Assembly (NCBI GenBank): GCA_025359685.1
Contig: JANYEY010000050.1
Span: 1 to 64,000 of the forward strand
DNA length: 64,000 nucleotides
Source of the DNA: Sphingomonadaceae bacterium
Lineage (GTDB): Bacteria > Pseudomonadota > Alphaproteobacteria > Sphingomonadales > Sphingomonadaceae
Direction: 5' to 3'
Shown here: positions 54,540 to 64,000 of the stretch, piece by piece
Layout of the letters: the number at the start of each line of letters is the position of its first letter
Numbering within the stretch: the first letter of the stretch is position 1
Program-made: the position numbers and the translations under genes
The notes under the pieces: generated by a model
The model's input: the letters and a program-made list of their open reading frames with translations, nothing else
What the model was told of the DNA's origin: nothing
The model's database searches: none

Positions 54540-55022
54540 CTACGCATCCGCGATCATTGCGGTGAACTGCACATCGCAGGTCACTTTGCCATCGACGCTG
54601 GCCTGCCCCCAGAACTTGCAAACGCGGCTGCGCTTCTGGATGAAGCCGGCCTTAAGGTCGAGCAGCACGCCAGGTTCAACCGGGGCGCGGAATTTCGCTT
54701 CCTCGATCGCCATGAAGTAGACCAGCTTGCCCGTTCCGGCGAGACCAAGGGTCTCGATGGCGAGGATGCCGGCGGCCTGCGCCAGCGCCTCGATCTGGAG
54801 AACCCCCGGCATGATCGGTCGCCCAGGGAAATGCCCTTGGAAGAAACCTTCGTTGAAGCTGACCGCCTTGACCGCGTGAATTTCGCCATCGGCAACCAGA
54901 CTGATAACCCGGTCAACCAGCAGCATCGGATAGCGATGCGGCAAGGCAGCAAGGATTTCAGGGATTTCCATGCTCGACGCGGGCGCTGGGCCCGCGTCGG
55001 CTTGGATCTGGTCTTCGCTCAT
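54540..55022 (-). CDS. fabZ: 3-hydroxyacyl-ACP dehydratase FabZ
   Basis: 160 residues. Hot-dog fold with catalytic His in [19 protein letters not shown] and the Glu in that last helix. It dehydrates 3-hydroxyacyl-ACP. The ATG at 55022 is preferred over a TTG three codons earlier. In the classical envelope gene cluster it follows ompH. Confidence 0.95.
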   Translation of the reverse strand: MSEDQIQADAGPAPASSMEIPEILAALPHRYPMLLVDRVISLVADGEIHAVKAVSFNEGFFQGHFPGRPIMPGVLQIEALAQAAGILAIETLGLAGTGKLVYFMAIEEAKFRAPVEPGVLLDLKAGFIQKRSRVCKFWGQASVDGKVTCDVQFTAMIADA

Positions 55023-55044
55023 CGCAGTCAACCCCCGCTAGCGA

Positions 55045-55794
55045 TTAGCGGCCTTCAGGCTGCGGACCGGCGGGCTTGGGCGCCGGAACAGCTGGCCGGG
55101 CAGCGCCGGCAGGAGCGGTACCGGCCGCTTGCTGCTGCTGTTGCTGCTGCTGGCGGACACGAGCCGGCTGCCAGCCCGGGGGCGGGGTGAGCTGCGCCGA
55201 GGCGACCGACTTGTTAAGTTCGCCGACCAGTTCGCCGGTGAGGTCATAGGCCGGCGCCGAAACCAGGATTGCTTCGGGGTTGAGGAGCAGGGTGATCCCG
55301 CGGCGGCTCATCACACTGCCCAGTGCTGCGGGCAACTTCGCAGTGATCTGCTCGACAACGTATTCATCAGAGAGATTGGCCGGGGCCAGGATCTGCTTGA
55401 TCTCGGCTTCGCCCTGAGCCTGCGCCTTCTGGATTGCATCGTATTCAGCCTGCAACGTCGCATCGGGCTTGCCCGCTGCACGGTCAGCGTTGAACTGGTC
55501 TGCCATCGGCTTCAGCTGAGCCTGAAGCTGGGTCAGGCGGGCCTGCGCAGCATCATAGATCTTCTTGTATGACGGGTCGCTCTGACGCGCGACAACGGCA
55601 TTCTTGTAGGCGGCTGTGTTGGCCACTGCGGCCTGCAGGTCGGCGGTGCCGATCCCGGCTGCAACCGCGCCGCGCGGCACGGCAGCGACTGGCGCAGCAA
55701 TGGCGGGCTTCTTGGCAGTCTGGGCAATTGCCGGCTGGGCCAGAAGTGCAGCGGCGAGCGCGCTGCCGAGGACGAGCTTGATCATCTTGGTCAT
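55045..55794 (-). CDS. OmpH/Skp-family periplasmic chaperone
   Basis: 249 residues. Signal peptide ending AIAQ, then an acidic/basic coiled-coil pair (ARLTQLQAQLKPMADQFNAD; ATLQAEYDAIQKAQAQGEAE) typical of the Skp tentacles, and a Gln run (QQQQQQQQ) with a Pro/Ala-rich tail. It escorts outer-membrane proteins to BamA, encoded just upstream. The tail is longer than in E. coli Skp. Confidence 0.88.
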   Translation of the reverse strand: MTKMIKLVLGSALAAALLAQPAIAQTAKKPAIAAPVAAVPRGAVAAGIGTADLQAAVANTAAYKNAVVARQSDPSYKKIYDAAQARLTQLQAQLKPMADQFNADRAAGKPDATLQAEYDAIQKAQAQGEAEIKQILAPANLSDEYVVEQITAKLPAALGSVMSRRGITLLLNPEAILVSAPAYDLTGELVGELNKSVASAQLTPPPGWQPARVRQQQQQQQQAAGTAPAGAARPAVPAPKPAGPQPEGR

Positions 55795-58463
55795 CAGAAT
55801 TGGGTTCCTACGTTGAACGTGAAGGACTTGGGGTTATCCCCATCGACCTTAAGCAGAGTTTTGGCGAAATCGATCCTGAACGGACCAAAGGGTGAGTTCC
55901 AGTTGACGCCAATGCCTATGGCAACGCGCGGCTTGGGCGAATTGCCGACAAAGAATTCCTGGAACGGCGAACCCGCCACAACCACATCGTTGGTGGTCGT
56001 GCAGGTTGCCGGGAGGGTCGGAATTCCAGCTTGGGTGGCCGCGTATCCGTTGGTCGCAATGCCGTTGCAAACTACGGTATACGGGAAGGTCAGCGGCAGC
56101 GGATCGGGTGAGGTTATCCCCCACACGGCCCCAGCATCGACGAAGATCGACGGACGCAGCCCAAGCTCCTTGGCCCCCGAACCCAGCGGAATTTCCAGCT
56201 CGACATGGCCAAGGTAATAATAGCGCCCACCGATCGCATCATCAGCCCAGTTCTTGCGGTCGGCCGCGAAGGTATTGGTGGTCGGATCGAACGGCTTACG
56301 CAGCACGCGCGGACCAACGCCGCGGATGTCGAAGCCGCGGATCTGCGGTTCGCCCAGATAGAACCGGTCGGTCAGGCGAATCGGATCGGAACCCGATGCG
56401 ACGTTGTTGTTGCCCCACGGCACGATCGCGCCGCCTTCGGCCCGCAGCGAGAGGATGAAGCCCTTGCCGATGGTCTTGTACTGGGCAAAACGCCCGGTCA
56501 CCCGGCCATACTTGACCGAACCACCAAGGCCCGCAAACTCGGTCGTAAGCGATATCGAGCGGCCGCGCCCCGGGTGGACGCGGTTGTCGAGTGAATCGTA
56601 GATCAGCGTCAGGCCCAGGATCGAGCTGGTCCGCTTGCCCAGCGCATCGCACAGATAGCGGCCGGCAATGAGCACGTCACACTGCGGCGTGCTGCTCAAA
56701 CGGGTCGAATAGTACTGCGACTGATCGACGCTGACGTCATCGTAGTTGAACGTGTAGCTGCCGACCGCCGAAATGAACTCGGTCACCGGGATGCCCACGC
56801 GCGCCTGGACGCCGGTGGTAGCCTGCTGATAGATCGTGTTGCGGTTGGCGTTAAGGTAATTGAAGCTGTTCAGGTCGCGCCGATAGACGTTGACCCCCAG
56901 GCTAACGTTGTGATCGAACACATAGGGTTCGGTAAAGCTGATGTCGGCCTGCTTCGAATACTGCGAATAGGCGAGGTTGAGCCCGATCGTCTGACCGCGG
57001 CCGCGGAAATTGCGCTGTTCGATCGAGCCCTGGAAGATCAGCTTCTCAAGGCTGGAATAGCCGGCCGAAAGCTGCAGCTGCCCGGTCGGCTTTTCTTCGA
57101 CATTGGCTTCCAGAATGATCCGGTCGGGCGCCGAACCCGGCTTCTGCTCAACTTCGAACTTCTCCTGGAAATACCCCAGCGAGTTGATGCGGGCGGTCGA
57201 ACGCTTGACCTGGATCGAGTTGAACGCGTCGCCTTCGGCCAGACGGAATTCGCGGCGGACCACCTTGTCCTGAGTCAGCGTATTGCCGTTGACATCGATT
57301 TTCTCGACATAGACGCGCGGCGCCTCCGCGATCTGGAAGGTCAGGCCCATGGTGAGCCCGTCCTTGTCGCGGTTGTAGTCAGGCCGCACGTCGGCGAAGG
57401 CATAACCGAACGCGCCAAGCGTTTCGTTGAGCCGGTCGATCGTATCCTCGACCTGCTTGGCGTCGTACCAGTCGCCCTTCTTCATCGGCAGCTGCGAGGA
57501 AAGCCGCTCACCGTCGAAATCACGCAGTTGGCTGTCCACCTTGACGTCGCCGAACTTGTAGCGCGGGCCTTCCTCGACCACGTAGGTCAGGATGAAGTCC
57601 TTCTTGTCGGGCGTCAGCTCGGCCACTGCCGAAACGATGCGGAAATCGGCGTAGCCCTTGGTCAGGTAGAATTGGCGCAGCTTCTGCTGGTCGAAGGCCA
57701 TCCGGTCAGGATCGTAGGTCGTGCCCGACGAGAAGATGCGCGTCAGGCTGGCCTGCTTGGTAAACATCTGGTCGCGCAGGTCACCGTCCGAGAACTGCTC
57801 GTTGCCGAGGATGTTAATCTGGCGGACCTTGCTCTTCGGGCCTTCGTTGATCTCGAACACAATATCGACGCGGTTCTGGTCGAGCATGACCATCTTGGGA
57901 TCGACCGAGGCCGCGAACCGGCCCTGGCGTTTGTACAGCTCGATGATTCGCGCCACGTCGGCGCGGACCTTCGAACGGGTGAAGATCTGGCGCGGGGCAA
58001 GCTTGATCTCGGGCGTGATCTTCTCGTCCTTGATGCGCTTGTTGCCTTCAAGCACGATGCGATTGATGACCGGGTTTTCCTTGACGTCGATCGTGACGTT
58101 CCCAGCGCCGTCGTTGTTGATCTTCACATCTGAAAACAGCTCGGTCGCGAACAGGTCCTTGAGCGCCTGGTCAGCCGCGGCCTGGCTATAGGGCTGGCCG
58201 ACGCGCAGCTTGATGTACGAACGGATCGTGTCGGCTTCGAGCCGCTGGGCACCGTTGACGGTGATCGACTGGATTATCGCCGGTGCTACAGGCGCCGGAG
58301 CCGGAGCGGCGGTTGCGGCGGCAGGCGCGGCCGGGGTGGCGGTCTGCGCAAAGGCCGCTTGCGGAACACCGGCAAGGATCGTCGTCCCCATCAACACCGC
58401 GGCAAGCCGCAAGCCGGCCGCGGATGCGGTGGAACGATAGATCGAACAAGGTGAATTAAGCAC
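55794..58463 (-). CDS. bamA: Outer-membrane protein assembly factor BamA
   Basis: About 889 residues. Signal peptide, an Ala/Pro-rich linker, five POTRA domains (first begins IQSITVNGAQRLEADTIRSY) and the 16-strand barrel that ends FTFNVGTQF. The lid/VRGF-type motif is present as IRGFDIRGVGPR. It folds and inserts outer-membrane proteins. The start is unclear: GTG at 58463 has GGGA six bases upstream; a TTG lies at 58478. Confidence 0.95.
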   Translation of the reverse strand: MLNSPCSIYRSTASAAGLRLAAVLMGTTILAGVPQAAFAQTATPAAPAAATAAPAPAPVAPAIIQSITVNGAQRLEADTIRSYIKLRVGQPYSQAAADQALKDLFATELFSDVKINNDGAGNVTIDVKENPVINRIVLEGNKRIKDEKITPEIKLAPRQIFTRSKVRADVARIIELYKRQGRFAASVDPKMVMLDQNRVDIVFEINEGPKSKVRQINILGNEQFSDGDLRDQMFTKQASLTRIFSSGTTYDPDRMAFDQQKLRQFYLTKGYADFRIVSAVAELTPDKKDFILTYVVEEGPRYKFGDVKVDSQLRDFDGERLSSQLPMKKGDWYDAKQVEDTIDRLNETLGAFGYAFADVRPDYNRDKDGLTMGLTFQIAEAPRVYVEKIDVNGNTLTQDKVVRREFRLAEGDAFNSIQVKRSTARINSLGYFQEKFEVEQKPGSAPDRIILEANVEEKPTGQLQLSAGYSSLEKLIFQGSIEQRNFRGRGQTIGLNLAYSQYSKQADISFTEPYVFDHNVSLGVNVYRRDLNSFNYLNANRNTIYQQATTGVQARVGIPVTEFISAVGSYTFNYDDVSVDQSQYYSTRLSSTPQCDVLIAGRYLCDALGKRTSSILGLTLIYDSLDNRVHPGRGRSISLTTEFAGLGGSVKYGRVTGRFAQYKTIGKGFILSLRAEGGAIVPWGNNNVASGSDPIRLTDRFYLGEPQIRGFDIRGVGPRVLRKPFDPTTNTFAADRKNWADDAIGGRYYYLGHVELEIPLGSGAKELGLRPSIFVDAGAVWGITSPDPLPLTFPYTVVCNGIATNGYAATQAGIPTLPATCTTTNDVVVAGSPFQEFFVGNSPKPRVAIGIGVNWNSPFGPFRIDFAKTLLKVDGDNPKSFTFNVGTQF

Positions 58464-58638
58464 GGCTTTTCCCGTCAATTTGAGCTGCGGTTGATGCCCG
58501 GCCGAGTCAGTCGATCCGCAGCGTGCAGGTATGTCGCCGCCCTCTGCCCGATGCGTCTCGTCCGATCAAGCAAAGTTGCTGCAACCTTCCGCAGAAATCC
58601 AAGTCCGGACCCGCAGTTCAGCCCATCAGAGCAACGCT

Positions 58639-59739
58639 CTAGAGGAACATCCCGGCAAGGTCATTCACAGTGACGAAGACCGCGAAGGCAAGCACGAAGG
58701 CCATGCCGATGCGGAACGCCAATTCCTGACTGCGGAGGCCCAGCGGTTTGCGGCGGATCGCTTCCGCGGCATAAATCGCCAGGTGCCCGCCGTCGAGGGT
58801 CGGGATTGGCAGCAGGTTGATGAATGCCAAATTAATTGAAATGAGCGCAGCGAAGCCAACGAACTCGGGCCACCCGAGCGAAAGCATTTCGCCCGAGAAT
58901 TTGGCCACCTTGGGCAGCCCGCCCATTTCGTTGATCGAACGTTCGCCGGTGACGATCTGCTTGAGCCCGATCGCCATCATGCGTCCGATCCCCAAGCTTT
59001 GCTGGGTGCCATATCCGACCGCGCGCAAGGGATTGACCCGTGTAACCTCAATCCCGGCGCTGGCGACGCCCAGCAGGCCCCGCCGCATCTCGTTGCCGAA
59101 CTGATCCTTGCTGACGTCAAGCGCGAGCTTGACCGGCACCTGCATCGTCCGGCCGGCGCGCTCGTATGAAATGTTCACCGTGGCACCGGGATAAAGCGCT
59201 ACCCGGGGAGCGATATCGGCAAAATCCGTGATCCGGTTACCGTCGATCGCCAATATCCTGTCACCGGCCTGCAAGCCCGCGCTGCGCGCCGCAGATGCGT
59301 CGGAAAAGCCGCCAATGACCGCCGGTGACGAAGCAATTCCATAGACCATCGCAAAACCGGCGAAAATCAGGATCGCTGTGATCAGGTTGGCCATGGGCCC
59401 GGCCAAGATGATGATCACCCGCTGCCAAAGCGCCGCGCCTGCCAGCGTGCCCGGCGCGGCGGGCTGGCCCAGCGGATCGGCGCTGGGCTTGCTCGACGGA
59501 TCGGCGTCGCCGGCAAACATCACGTAGCCGCCCATCGGGAAGGCGGCGATACGCCAGCGGGTTCCGCGCTTGTCGATGCGGTGCCACAGCTCTTTGCCAA
59601 AGCCGACCGAGAAGGTCTCGGCGCGCACGCCGAAAATGCGCCCGGCCCAGTAATGCCCCAGCTCGTGCAGGACGATCAGCGGCCCGAGCAGCAGCACGAA
59701 GGCGAACAGGGTCAGGAAAATGGACGGTGAATGGGCCAA
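58639..59739 (-). CDS. rseP: RIP-family zinc metalloprotease RseP
   Basis: About 366 residues. HELGHYWAGRIFGV gives the HExxH zinc site in the first membrane helix; a PDZ domain follows (SAGLQAGDRILAIDGNRI); the third motif is LPIPTLDGGH. It cleaves membrane-embedded regulators. A TTG at 59739 with GGAG ahead is the best start; a second TTG lies at 59748. It overlaps or abuts the dxr stop. Confidence 0.92.
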   Translation of the reverse strand: MAHSPSIFLTLFAFVLLLGPLIVLHELGHYWAGRIFGVRAETFSVGFGKELWHRIDKRGTRWRIAAFPMGGYVMFAGDADPSSKPSADPLGQPAAPGTLAGAALWQRVIIILAGPMANLITAILIFAGFAMVYGIASSPAVIGGFSDASAARSAGLQAGDRILAIDGNRITDFADIAPRVALYPGATVNISYERAGRTMQVPVKLALDVSKDQFGNEMRRGLLGVASAGIEVTRVNPLRAVGYGTQQSLGIGRMMAIGLKQIVTGERSINEMGGLPKVAKFSGEMLSLGWPEFVGFAALISINLAFINLLPIPTLDGGHLAIYAAEAIRRKPLGLRSQELAFRIGMAFVLAFAVFVTVNDLAGMFL

Positions 59740-59740
59740 T

Positions 59741-60892
59741 TCAGGCAAGCTCCAACAGTTCGCGCGCTTTGGCCCGGGTGGCGGAATCAACCGCGATTAC
59801 ATCGCCGAGGCCAGTCGGTGCAGAAGGGTTATAGCGCGACATCACTTCCGCAACCATTACCGATATGCGGGTGAATGCCACCTGACCTGCAAGGAAGGCG
59901 GCGACCGCCACTTCGTTCGCGGCATTGAGCACCGCCGGAGCCGCGCCGCCCGCCTCGGCCGCAGCGCGGCACAGCGCGGTTGCAGGGAACCGGACTTCAT
60001 CGGGCGCACGGAAGGTCAGCTCGCCAATTTGCGCCAGATCGAGCGGCGCGCATGGCGTTGCCATCCGCTCGGGCCAGGCGAGGCACGAGGCGATCGGCAC
60101 ACGCATGTCGGATGGGCCAAGCTGTGCCAGCGTCGAGCCATCGCGGTATTCGACCATCGAATGCACCACCGACTGCGGGTGGACGATGATCCGCAGCTTA
60201 TCGAGCCCGACCGGGAACAGGTAATGCGCCTCGATCAGTTCAAGCCCCTTGTTGAACATGGTCGCGCTATCCACGCTGATCTTGGCGCCCATGTTCCAGT
60301 TAGGGTGCTTGACCGCCTGCGCCGGGGTGGCGGCGGCCAGCTGCGCATCGCTCCAGTCACGGAACGGTCCCCCACTCGCAGTGAGCGTGATCGTGCGGAC
60401 CTGCGCCAGATCGTTACCGGCGAGGCACTGGAAGATCGCGTTGTGTTCGCTATCGACCGGGAGCAGCGTGGTACCATGCCGCGCGACCGCGGCAATCATC
60501 ACTTCGCCCGCGGAAACCAGTGCTTCTTTGTTTGCCAGCGCAACGGTCTTGCCCTGCTCGATCGCCGCCATGGTCGGGGCAAGCCCGGCACAGCCAACGA
60601 TTGCGGCAAGGGTAACATCCGCCCCGCGCGCCGCTGCTTCGACCAAAGCAGCAGCCCCGCCAGCCGCCTCGATCCGGCTGCCGGCGAGCGCGGTGCGCAA
60701 GTCGGCAAGGCAGCCTGCATCGGCCACTACGGCCACTTCGGCCGAGAATTCGCGCGCCAAGGCCGCAAGTTCAGCCGCCTGGCAGTTGGCGGTGAGCGCG
60801 ACGACGCGCCACTTGTCCCGCTCGCGCCGGATCAGGTCCAGCGTGGATGCGCCGATTGAACCGGTCGCCCCAAGGATCGAAATCGAGCGCAC
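59741..60892 (-). CDS. dxr: 1-deoxy-D-xylulose-5-phosphate reductoisomerase
   Basis: 383 residues. NADPH motif GATGSIGASTLDLI; catalytic SASGGPFRDW loop preceded by LPVDSEHNAIFQ; ALEWPERMATPC-like section reads CLAWPERMATPC. It makes MEP for isoprenoids, feeding uppS in the same cluster. Confidence 0.96.
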   Translation of the reverse strand: MRSISILGATGSIGASTLDLIRRERDKWRVVALTANCQAAELAALAREFSAEVAVVADAGCLADLRTALAGSRIEAAGGAAALVEAAARGADVTLAAIVGCAGLAPTMAAIEQGKTVALANKEALVSAGEVMIAAVARHGTTLLPVDSEHNAIFQCLAGNDLAQVRTITLTASGGPFRDWSDAQLAAATPAQAVKHPNWNMGAKISVDSATMFNKGLELIEAHYLFPVGLDKLRIIVHPQSVVHSMVEYRDGSTLAQLGPSDMRVPIASCLAWPERMATPCAPLDLAQIGELTFRAPDEVRFPATALCRAAAEAGGAAPAVLNAANEVAVAAFLAGQVAFTRISVMVAEVMSRYNPSAPTGLGDVIAVDSATRAKARELLELA

Positions 60893-60894
60893 GT

Positions 60895-61653
60895 TCAGCC
60901 GCCTGCCGAAACGTTGAAAAGCGCGAACAGCCCGACCACGAACATCACCGCCAGCATGCCGTCAGCCCGGTCAAACAGGCCGCCGTGGCCGGGGATCAGG
61001 TTGCTCGAATCCTTTACCCCTGCGCGCCGTTTCATCCAGCTTTCGAAGAAATCGCCGGTCTGCGCAACGACCGCAACCACCGCGCCGAGCGCCAGGCAGC
61101 CAGGGATGGAAGGCATATTGCTGATCGAAACGACCGTAGTATCGTCCGGACCAAGCCGCGCGGCATCGGTGACCAGCCCGGTGAACCAGTCGCCCGCCGC
61201 GATCATCAGCGCGAGGTAAATGCCCGTCGCAGCGCCAAGGATCCCGCCGCCCAGCCCCGCCCAGGTCTTTGATGGGCTGATTTTGGGTGCGATCTTCGGT
61301 CCGCCAATCGTGCGGCCGGCAAAATATGCGCCAACATCGGTGAACACCACCCCGAACAGCACGATCAGCAGCATCGGCCAGCCGATCTTGGGATCGAGCC
61401 GCAGCACATCGAACATGAAGGCAGCGACGCCGATGTAGACCATGCCGCCCAGCATCCACGCAGCGCGCAGCGGCAGGCGGAGGACGAACTTGCTCACCAG
61501 CCCCCACCATTCCCACAGCACGCCCGCCGCGATAGCCGCGACGAACACAGTCCAGTACCATCCGCCGAGCCACAGCGCCGCGCCCGCCACGGCGACCATG
61601 CCCAGCGCCGATGCGGCGCGGACCGGCAGGTCGGACTTCTTAGCGTCCGCCAT
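60895..61653 (-). CDS. cdsA: Phosphatidate cytidylyltransferase
   Basis: 252 residues with about seven or eight membrane helices. Core motif [16 protein letters not shown] and the CdsA signature [18 protein letters not shown]. It makes CDP-diacylglycerol, the substrate of PgsA. ATG at 61653 overlaps the uppS 3' end by 14 bp; dxr follows 2 bp after its stop. Confidence 0.95.
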   Translation of the reverse strand: MADAKKSDLPVRAASALGMVAVAGAALWLGGWYWTVFVAAIAAGVLWEWWGLVSKFVLRLPLRAAWMLGGMVYIGVAAFMFDVLRLDPKIGWPMLLIVLFGVVFTDVGAYFAGRTIGGPKIAPKISPSKTWAGLGGGILGAATGIYLALMIAAGDWFTGLVTDAARLGPDDTTVVSISNMPSIPGCLALGAVVAVVAQTGDFFESWMKRRAGVKDSSNLIPGHGGLFDRADGMLAVMFVVGLFALFNVSAGG

Positions 61654-62353
61654 AGCGCCGCTCCCTCCCGGCAAATTCTTCGAGTGCACTGCGCAAGTGA
61701 TCTGGCGTGAAATCGGGCCACAGCACGTCAGTGAACACCATCTCGGCATAGGCCGCCTGCCACAGCAGAAAGTTCGATAGCCGAACCTCCCCCGAAGTCC
61801 GGATCAGCAGGTCAAGCGGCGGCAAGCCGGCGGTATCGAGTTCGGCGGCGATCGCATCGGGCGTGATCGCGCCTTTTGCGGCAGCCTTGGCTGCGGCGCG
61901 GGCGATCTCGTCCTGCGCGCCGTAATTGAGCGCGACCACCAGCGTGGTGCCATCATTGTCCGCAGTCTGCGCCAAAGCATCGTCGAGCAGCGCGACCACA
62001 TCCGGGGCCATCGCGCGCCAATTGCCGATGATCTGCAGCCGCACGTTGTTTTCGACGAATTCCTCGAGGTCGGCGAGGATGTACCGCTTCAGCAGGCCCA
62101 TCAGCGCCGAGACCTCGTCCTCGGGACGATTCCAGTTCTCGGTTGAAAAGGCATAAAGCGTCAGCGCCTGCAGCCCCATTTCGCGCGCCGCGCGGACCAG
62201 CGCGCGCACCGCTTCGACCCCGCGCTGGTGCCCCACCGCACGCGGCAAGTGGCGCTTCTTGGCCCAGCGTCCGTTGCCATCCATGATGATGGCGACGTGG
62301 CGTGCAGCGATACCGCCATGCACCGGTTTGGTCTGAGCCTGGCGCAGGCTCAC
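61640..62353 (-). CDS. uppS: Undecaprenyl diphosphate synthase
   Basis: 237 residues, GTG start. Catalytic Asp in [20 protein letters not shown] and the product-site Arg in [15 protein letters not shown]. It builds the C55 carrier for cell-wall synthesis. The start overlaps the frr stop by 4 bp. Confidence 0.96.
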   Translation of the reverse strand: MSLRQAQTKPVHGGIAARHVAIIMDGNGRWAKKRHLPRAVGHQRGVEAVRALVRAAREMGLQALTLYAFSTENWNRPEDEVSALMGLLKRYILADLEEFVENNVRLQIIGNWRAMAPDVVALLDDALAQTADNDGTTLVVALNYGAQDEIARAAAKAAAKGAITPDAIAAELDTAGLPPLDLLIRTSGEVRLSNFLLWQAAYAEMVFTDVLWPDFTPDHLRSALEEFAGRERRYGGR

Positions 62354-62907
62354 CGCCCCATGATTTCCTGCTCTTTGGAAGCGGCGACATCGTCGACCGC
62401 CTTGATTTGCTCGTCGGTGAGCTTCTGGACCTCGGTTTCGCCGCGCTTGCGATCGTCTTCCGAAATTTCCTTCTTGCTCTCGTCGGTCTTGAGATTGTCG
62501 ATCCCGTCACGGCGTACGTTGCGGATCGCGACCCGGGCCTTTTCGGCATAGGTGTGCGCGAGCTTGGCCAGTTCCTTGCGGCGATCCTCGGTCAGGTCGG
62601 GGATCGGCAGGCGCAGGGTGTTGCCGTCGTTGATCGGGTTGAGCCCCAGCCCGGCCGAGCGGATCGCCTTTTCGACGGGGCCAATGTTGGTCTTGTCCCA
62701 GACCTGCACCGTCAGCATCCGCGGTTCGGGCGCCGAAATGGTCGCGACCTGGTTGAGCGGCATCTGGCTGCCGTATACGGTGACAGTGACCGGTTCGAGC
62801 AGCGTGGTGTTGGCGCGGCCCGTGCGCAGGCCGCCCAGATCGTGGCGCAATGCCTCGACCGCGCCTTTCATGCGGCGTTCGAGATCGGCTTTGTCGTACT
62901 TTGCCAT
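62350..62907 (-). CDS. frr: Ribosome recycling factor
   Basis: 185 residues. [40 protein letters not shown] and [10 protein letters not shown] are diagnostic. It frees ribosomes after termination. It follows pyrH by 11 bp. Confidence 0.97.
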   Translation of the reverse strand: MAKYDKADLERRMKGAVEALRHDLGGLRTGRANTTLLEPVTVTVYGSQMPLNQVATISAPEPRMLTVQVWDKTNIGPVEKAIRSAGLGLNPINDGNTLRLPIPDLTEDRRKELAKLAHTYAEKARVAIRNVRRDGIDNLKTDESKKEISEDDRKRGETEVQKLTDEQIKAVDDVAASKEQEIMGR

Positions 62908-62918
62908 TGCAGCTGTCC

Positions 62919-63644
62919 TTACTTGACGATCGTCTGTGTACCCTCGCCGCGCAGCACCTTGGCAAGGTTGCCCCTTTCGCGGATCGAGAAGACGACAATC
63001 GGAATGTTGTTATCGCGGCACAAAGCGACCGCGCTGGCGTCCATCACTTTCAGGTCCTGCGAGAGAACGGTCGAGTAATCGACTGTATCGTAACGTTTTG
63101 CGTTGGGATTGATCTTGGGATCGCTGTCATAGATCCCGTCGACGCTGGTGCCCTTGAGCAGCGCATCGCACTGCATTTCGGCCGCACGCAAGGCTGCGCC
63201 GCTATCGGTAGTGAAATACGGCGCGCCGACGCCTGCGGCGAAGATCACCACCCGGCCCTTTTCAAGATGCCGTTCGGCGCGGCGGCGGATCACTGGCTCG
63301 CACACCTGGTCCATCTGCACCGCGCTCTGCACGCGGGTGTGGACGCCCTGCTGCTCAAGCGCATTCTGCATGGCGAGCGCGTTCATCACAGTGGCGAGCA
63401 TGCCCATGTAATCGGCCTGCGCCCGGTCCATGCCCTTGGCCGCCCCCGCCATCCCGCGAAAAATATTGCCGCCGCCGATGACGAGGCAAATCTGCAGCCC
63501 CGTTTCCTGCGCCGCCTTCACTTCCTTGGCGAGTTCGGCGACGAATTCGGGATCGATCCCGAACTGCTGATTGCCCATCAGCACTTCGCCCGAAAGCTTG
63601 AGCAGGATGCGTTTGTAGGCGGGCTTGGACATGGCGTGTGGCAT
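62919..63644 (-). CDS. pyrH: UMP kinase
   Basis: 241 residues from ATG 63644; an in-frame ATG at 63632 starts [17 protein letters not shown] and is an equally good or better start. Core motifs [19 protein letters not shown] and [12 protein letters not shown]. It phosphorylates UMP and is an essential hexameric enzyme of the amino-acid-kinase fold. Confidence 0.96.
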   Translation of the reverse strand: MPHAMSKPAYKRILLKLSGEVLMGNQQFGIDPEFVAELAKEVKAAQETGLQICLVIGGGNIFRGMAGAAKGMDRAQADYMGMLATVMNALAMQNALEQQGVHTRVQSAVQMDQVCEPVIRRRAERHLEKGRVVIFAAGVGAPYFTTDSGAALRAAEMQCDALLKGTSVDGIYDSDPKINPNAKRYDTVDYSTVLSQDLKVMDASAVALCRDNNIPIVVFSIRERGNLAKVLRGEGTQTIVK

Positions 63645-63718
63645 CGCTCTCGGAAGGTTTGAGCGGCCTTATACCGATGGTGCGGCGATGCCAAGAACTG
63701 CACGGAATATTCACGCGA

Positions 63719-63750
63719 AAAGGGCGCGAACACTGCTGCTCGCGCCCTTT
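63719..63750 (-). terminator. Hairpin between tsf and pyrH
   Basis: AAAGGGCGCGA and TCGCGCCCTTT, 11-bp perfect stem with 10-nt loop, then TTC on the minus strand. It probably limits read-through from tsf into pyrH. Confidence 0.65.
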
Positions 63751-63756
63751 GTTCTT

Positions 63757-63796
63757 AGGTCCTCTCCATTTTTGGCGAAGACCACAAATGGAGAGG
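63757..63796. repeat. Intergenic hairpin repeat (AGGTCCTCTCCATTT type), copy 2
   Basis: The left arm is identical over 15 bp to 37512-37526. The right arm, AAATGGAGAGG, pairs with 11 of those bases. The loop has the same GCGAAG core as copy 1. Confidence 0.6.
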
Positions 63797-63806
63797 CTCT
63801 CAGGCC

Positions 63807-64000
63807 TCAGCCCAGCCCGGCAGCCGCAGCAACCTCCGCTGCAAAGTCGCTGACTTCCTTCTCGATGCCTTCACCCAGCTGGAAGCGGACGTAGTCCTTG
63901 AGCACGACCGGCGCGCCGGCGTCCTTCGCGGCGTTGGCGACGACCTGGGCGATCGGGGTCTTGTTATCCATCACGAAGACCTGGCTGAGCAGTGCCTTGT
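63807..64000 (-). CDS. tsf: Elongation factor Ts, C-terminal part (cut by window end)
   Basis: The visible part encodes [20 protein letters not shown] and ends [15 protein letters not shown] with TGA at 63807-63809, the usual EF-Ts C terminus. The rest lies beyond position 64000. The tsf-pyrH-frr order is standard. It recycles EF-Tu. Confidence 0.93.
   Translation of the reverse strand, partial: KALLSQVFVMDNKTPIAQVVANAAKDAGAPVVLKDYVRFQLGEGIEKEVSDFAAEVAAAAGLG

Noticed and set aside
56910-58133. 407-codon plus-strand frame opposite bamA
   Set aside because: Shadow frame; BamA POTRA and barrel sequence is unmistakable on the other strand.

Overview
The window looks like a stretch of chromosome from a GC-rich alphaproteobacterium, most likely a sphingomonad (Novosphingobium/Erythrobacter/Sphingopyxis relatives). 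The reasons are the gene order tsf-pyrH-frr-uppS-cdsA-dxr-rseP-bamA-ompH-fabZ, an alphaproteobacterial System I cytochrome c maturation operon, and protein sequences that resemble sphingomonad homologues. Species cannot be fixed from the sequence alone.

Left third (1-22,400): an accessory metal-resistance region with two insertion elements. A DmeR/DmeF-type Ni/Co efflux pair (74-1694) is followed by a His/Asp-rich secreted protein. Then comes a copper region on the minus strand: copC-copD-SRPBCC-P1B ATPase (14,076 down to 9,846), a Tat-exported multicopper oxidase, a 43-residue membrane protein and a DUF302 gene. An IS1595-family element (7744-9622, 8-bp target duplication, MltR-like passenger gene) sits 13 bp upstream of the oxidase start codon. 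An IS1-family element (2985-5582, 25-bp perfect inverted repeats, 8-bp target duplication) splits the DUF302 gene. It carries four non-transposase genes, including a P63C-domain protein and a zinc-ribbon microprotein.

Between the two copper arms lies a translationally coupled three-gene operon (14,218-15,493): a small membrane protein, a periplasmic sensor with all five metal ligands of CnrX, and an ECF sigma factor, i.e. a CnrYXH-type switch. The plus-strand arm then runs DUF305 - PcoA/CopA oxidase - CopB - PepSY protein - DUF411 protein, followed by an unrecognised outer-membrane barrel. A shared ECF-like promoter pattern (AGGG-N14-TGCGTAT) lies in front of copC, in front of the sensor operon and in front of the DUF305 gene. 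This suggests one sigma factor drives both arms. I regard this as the most interesting system in the window.

The accessory region ends at the 3' end of a tRNA-Met gene (22,402-22,478). From there to 64,000 the content is core chromosome: an alkylsulfatase, an aldo/keto reductase, mltG-fabF-acpP, aspS, rnd-oxyR-hutD/ves, pgsA, an LplT-like transporter, a ThDP enzyme, EVE and 2OG-oxygenase genes, a GGDEF/EAL protein, dapF-mtaB-ftsY-yciB, an aminotransferase, kup, ccmC-D-E-F-G-H-I, tRNA-His, a PilZ gene, rpmE, and the envelope/translation cluster fabZ-ompH-bamA-rseP-dxr-cdsA-uppS-frr-pyrH-tsf (tsf cut by the window end). The core part also holds several intergenic hairpin repeats. No CRISPR array, rRNA gene or integrase was seen.
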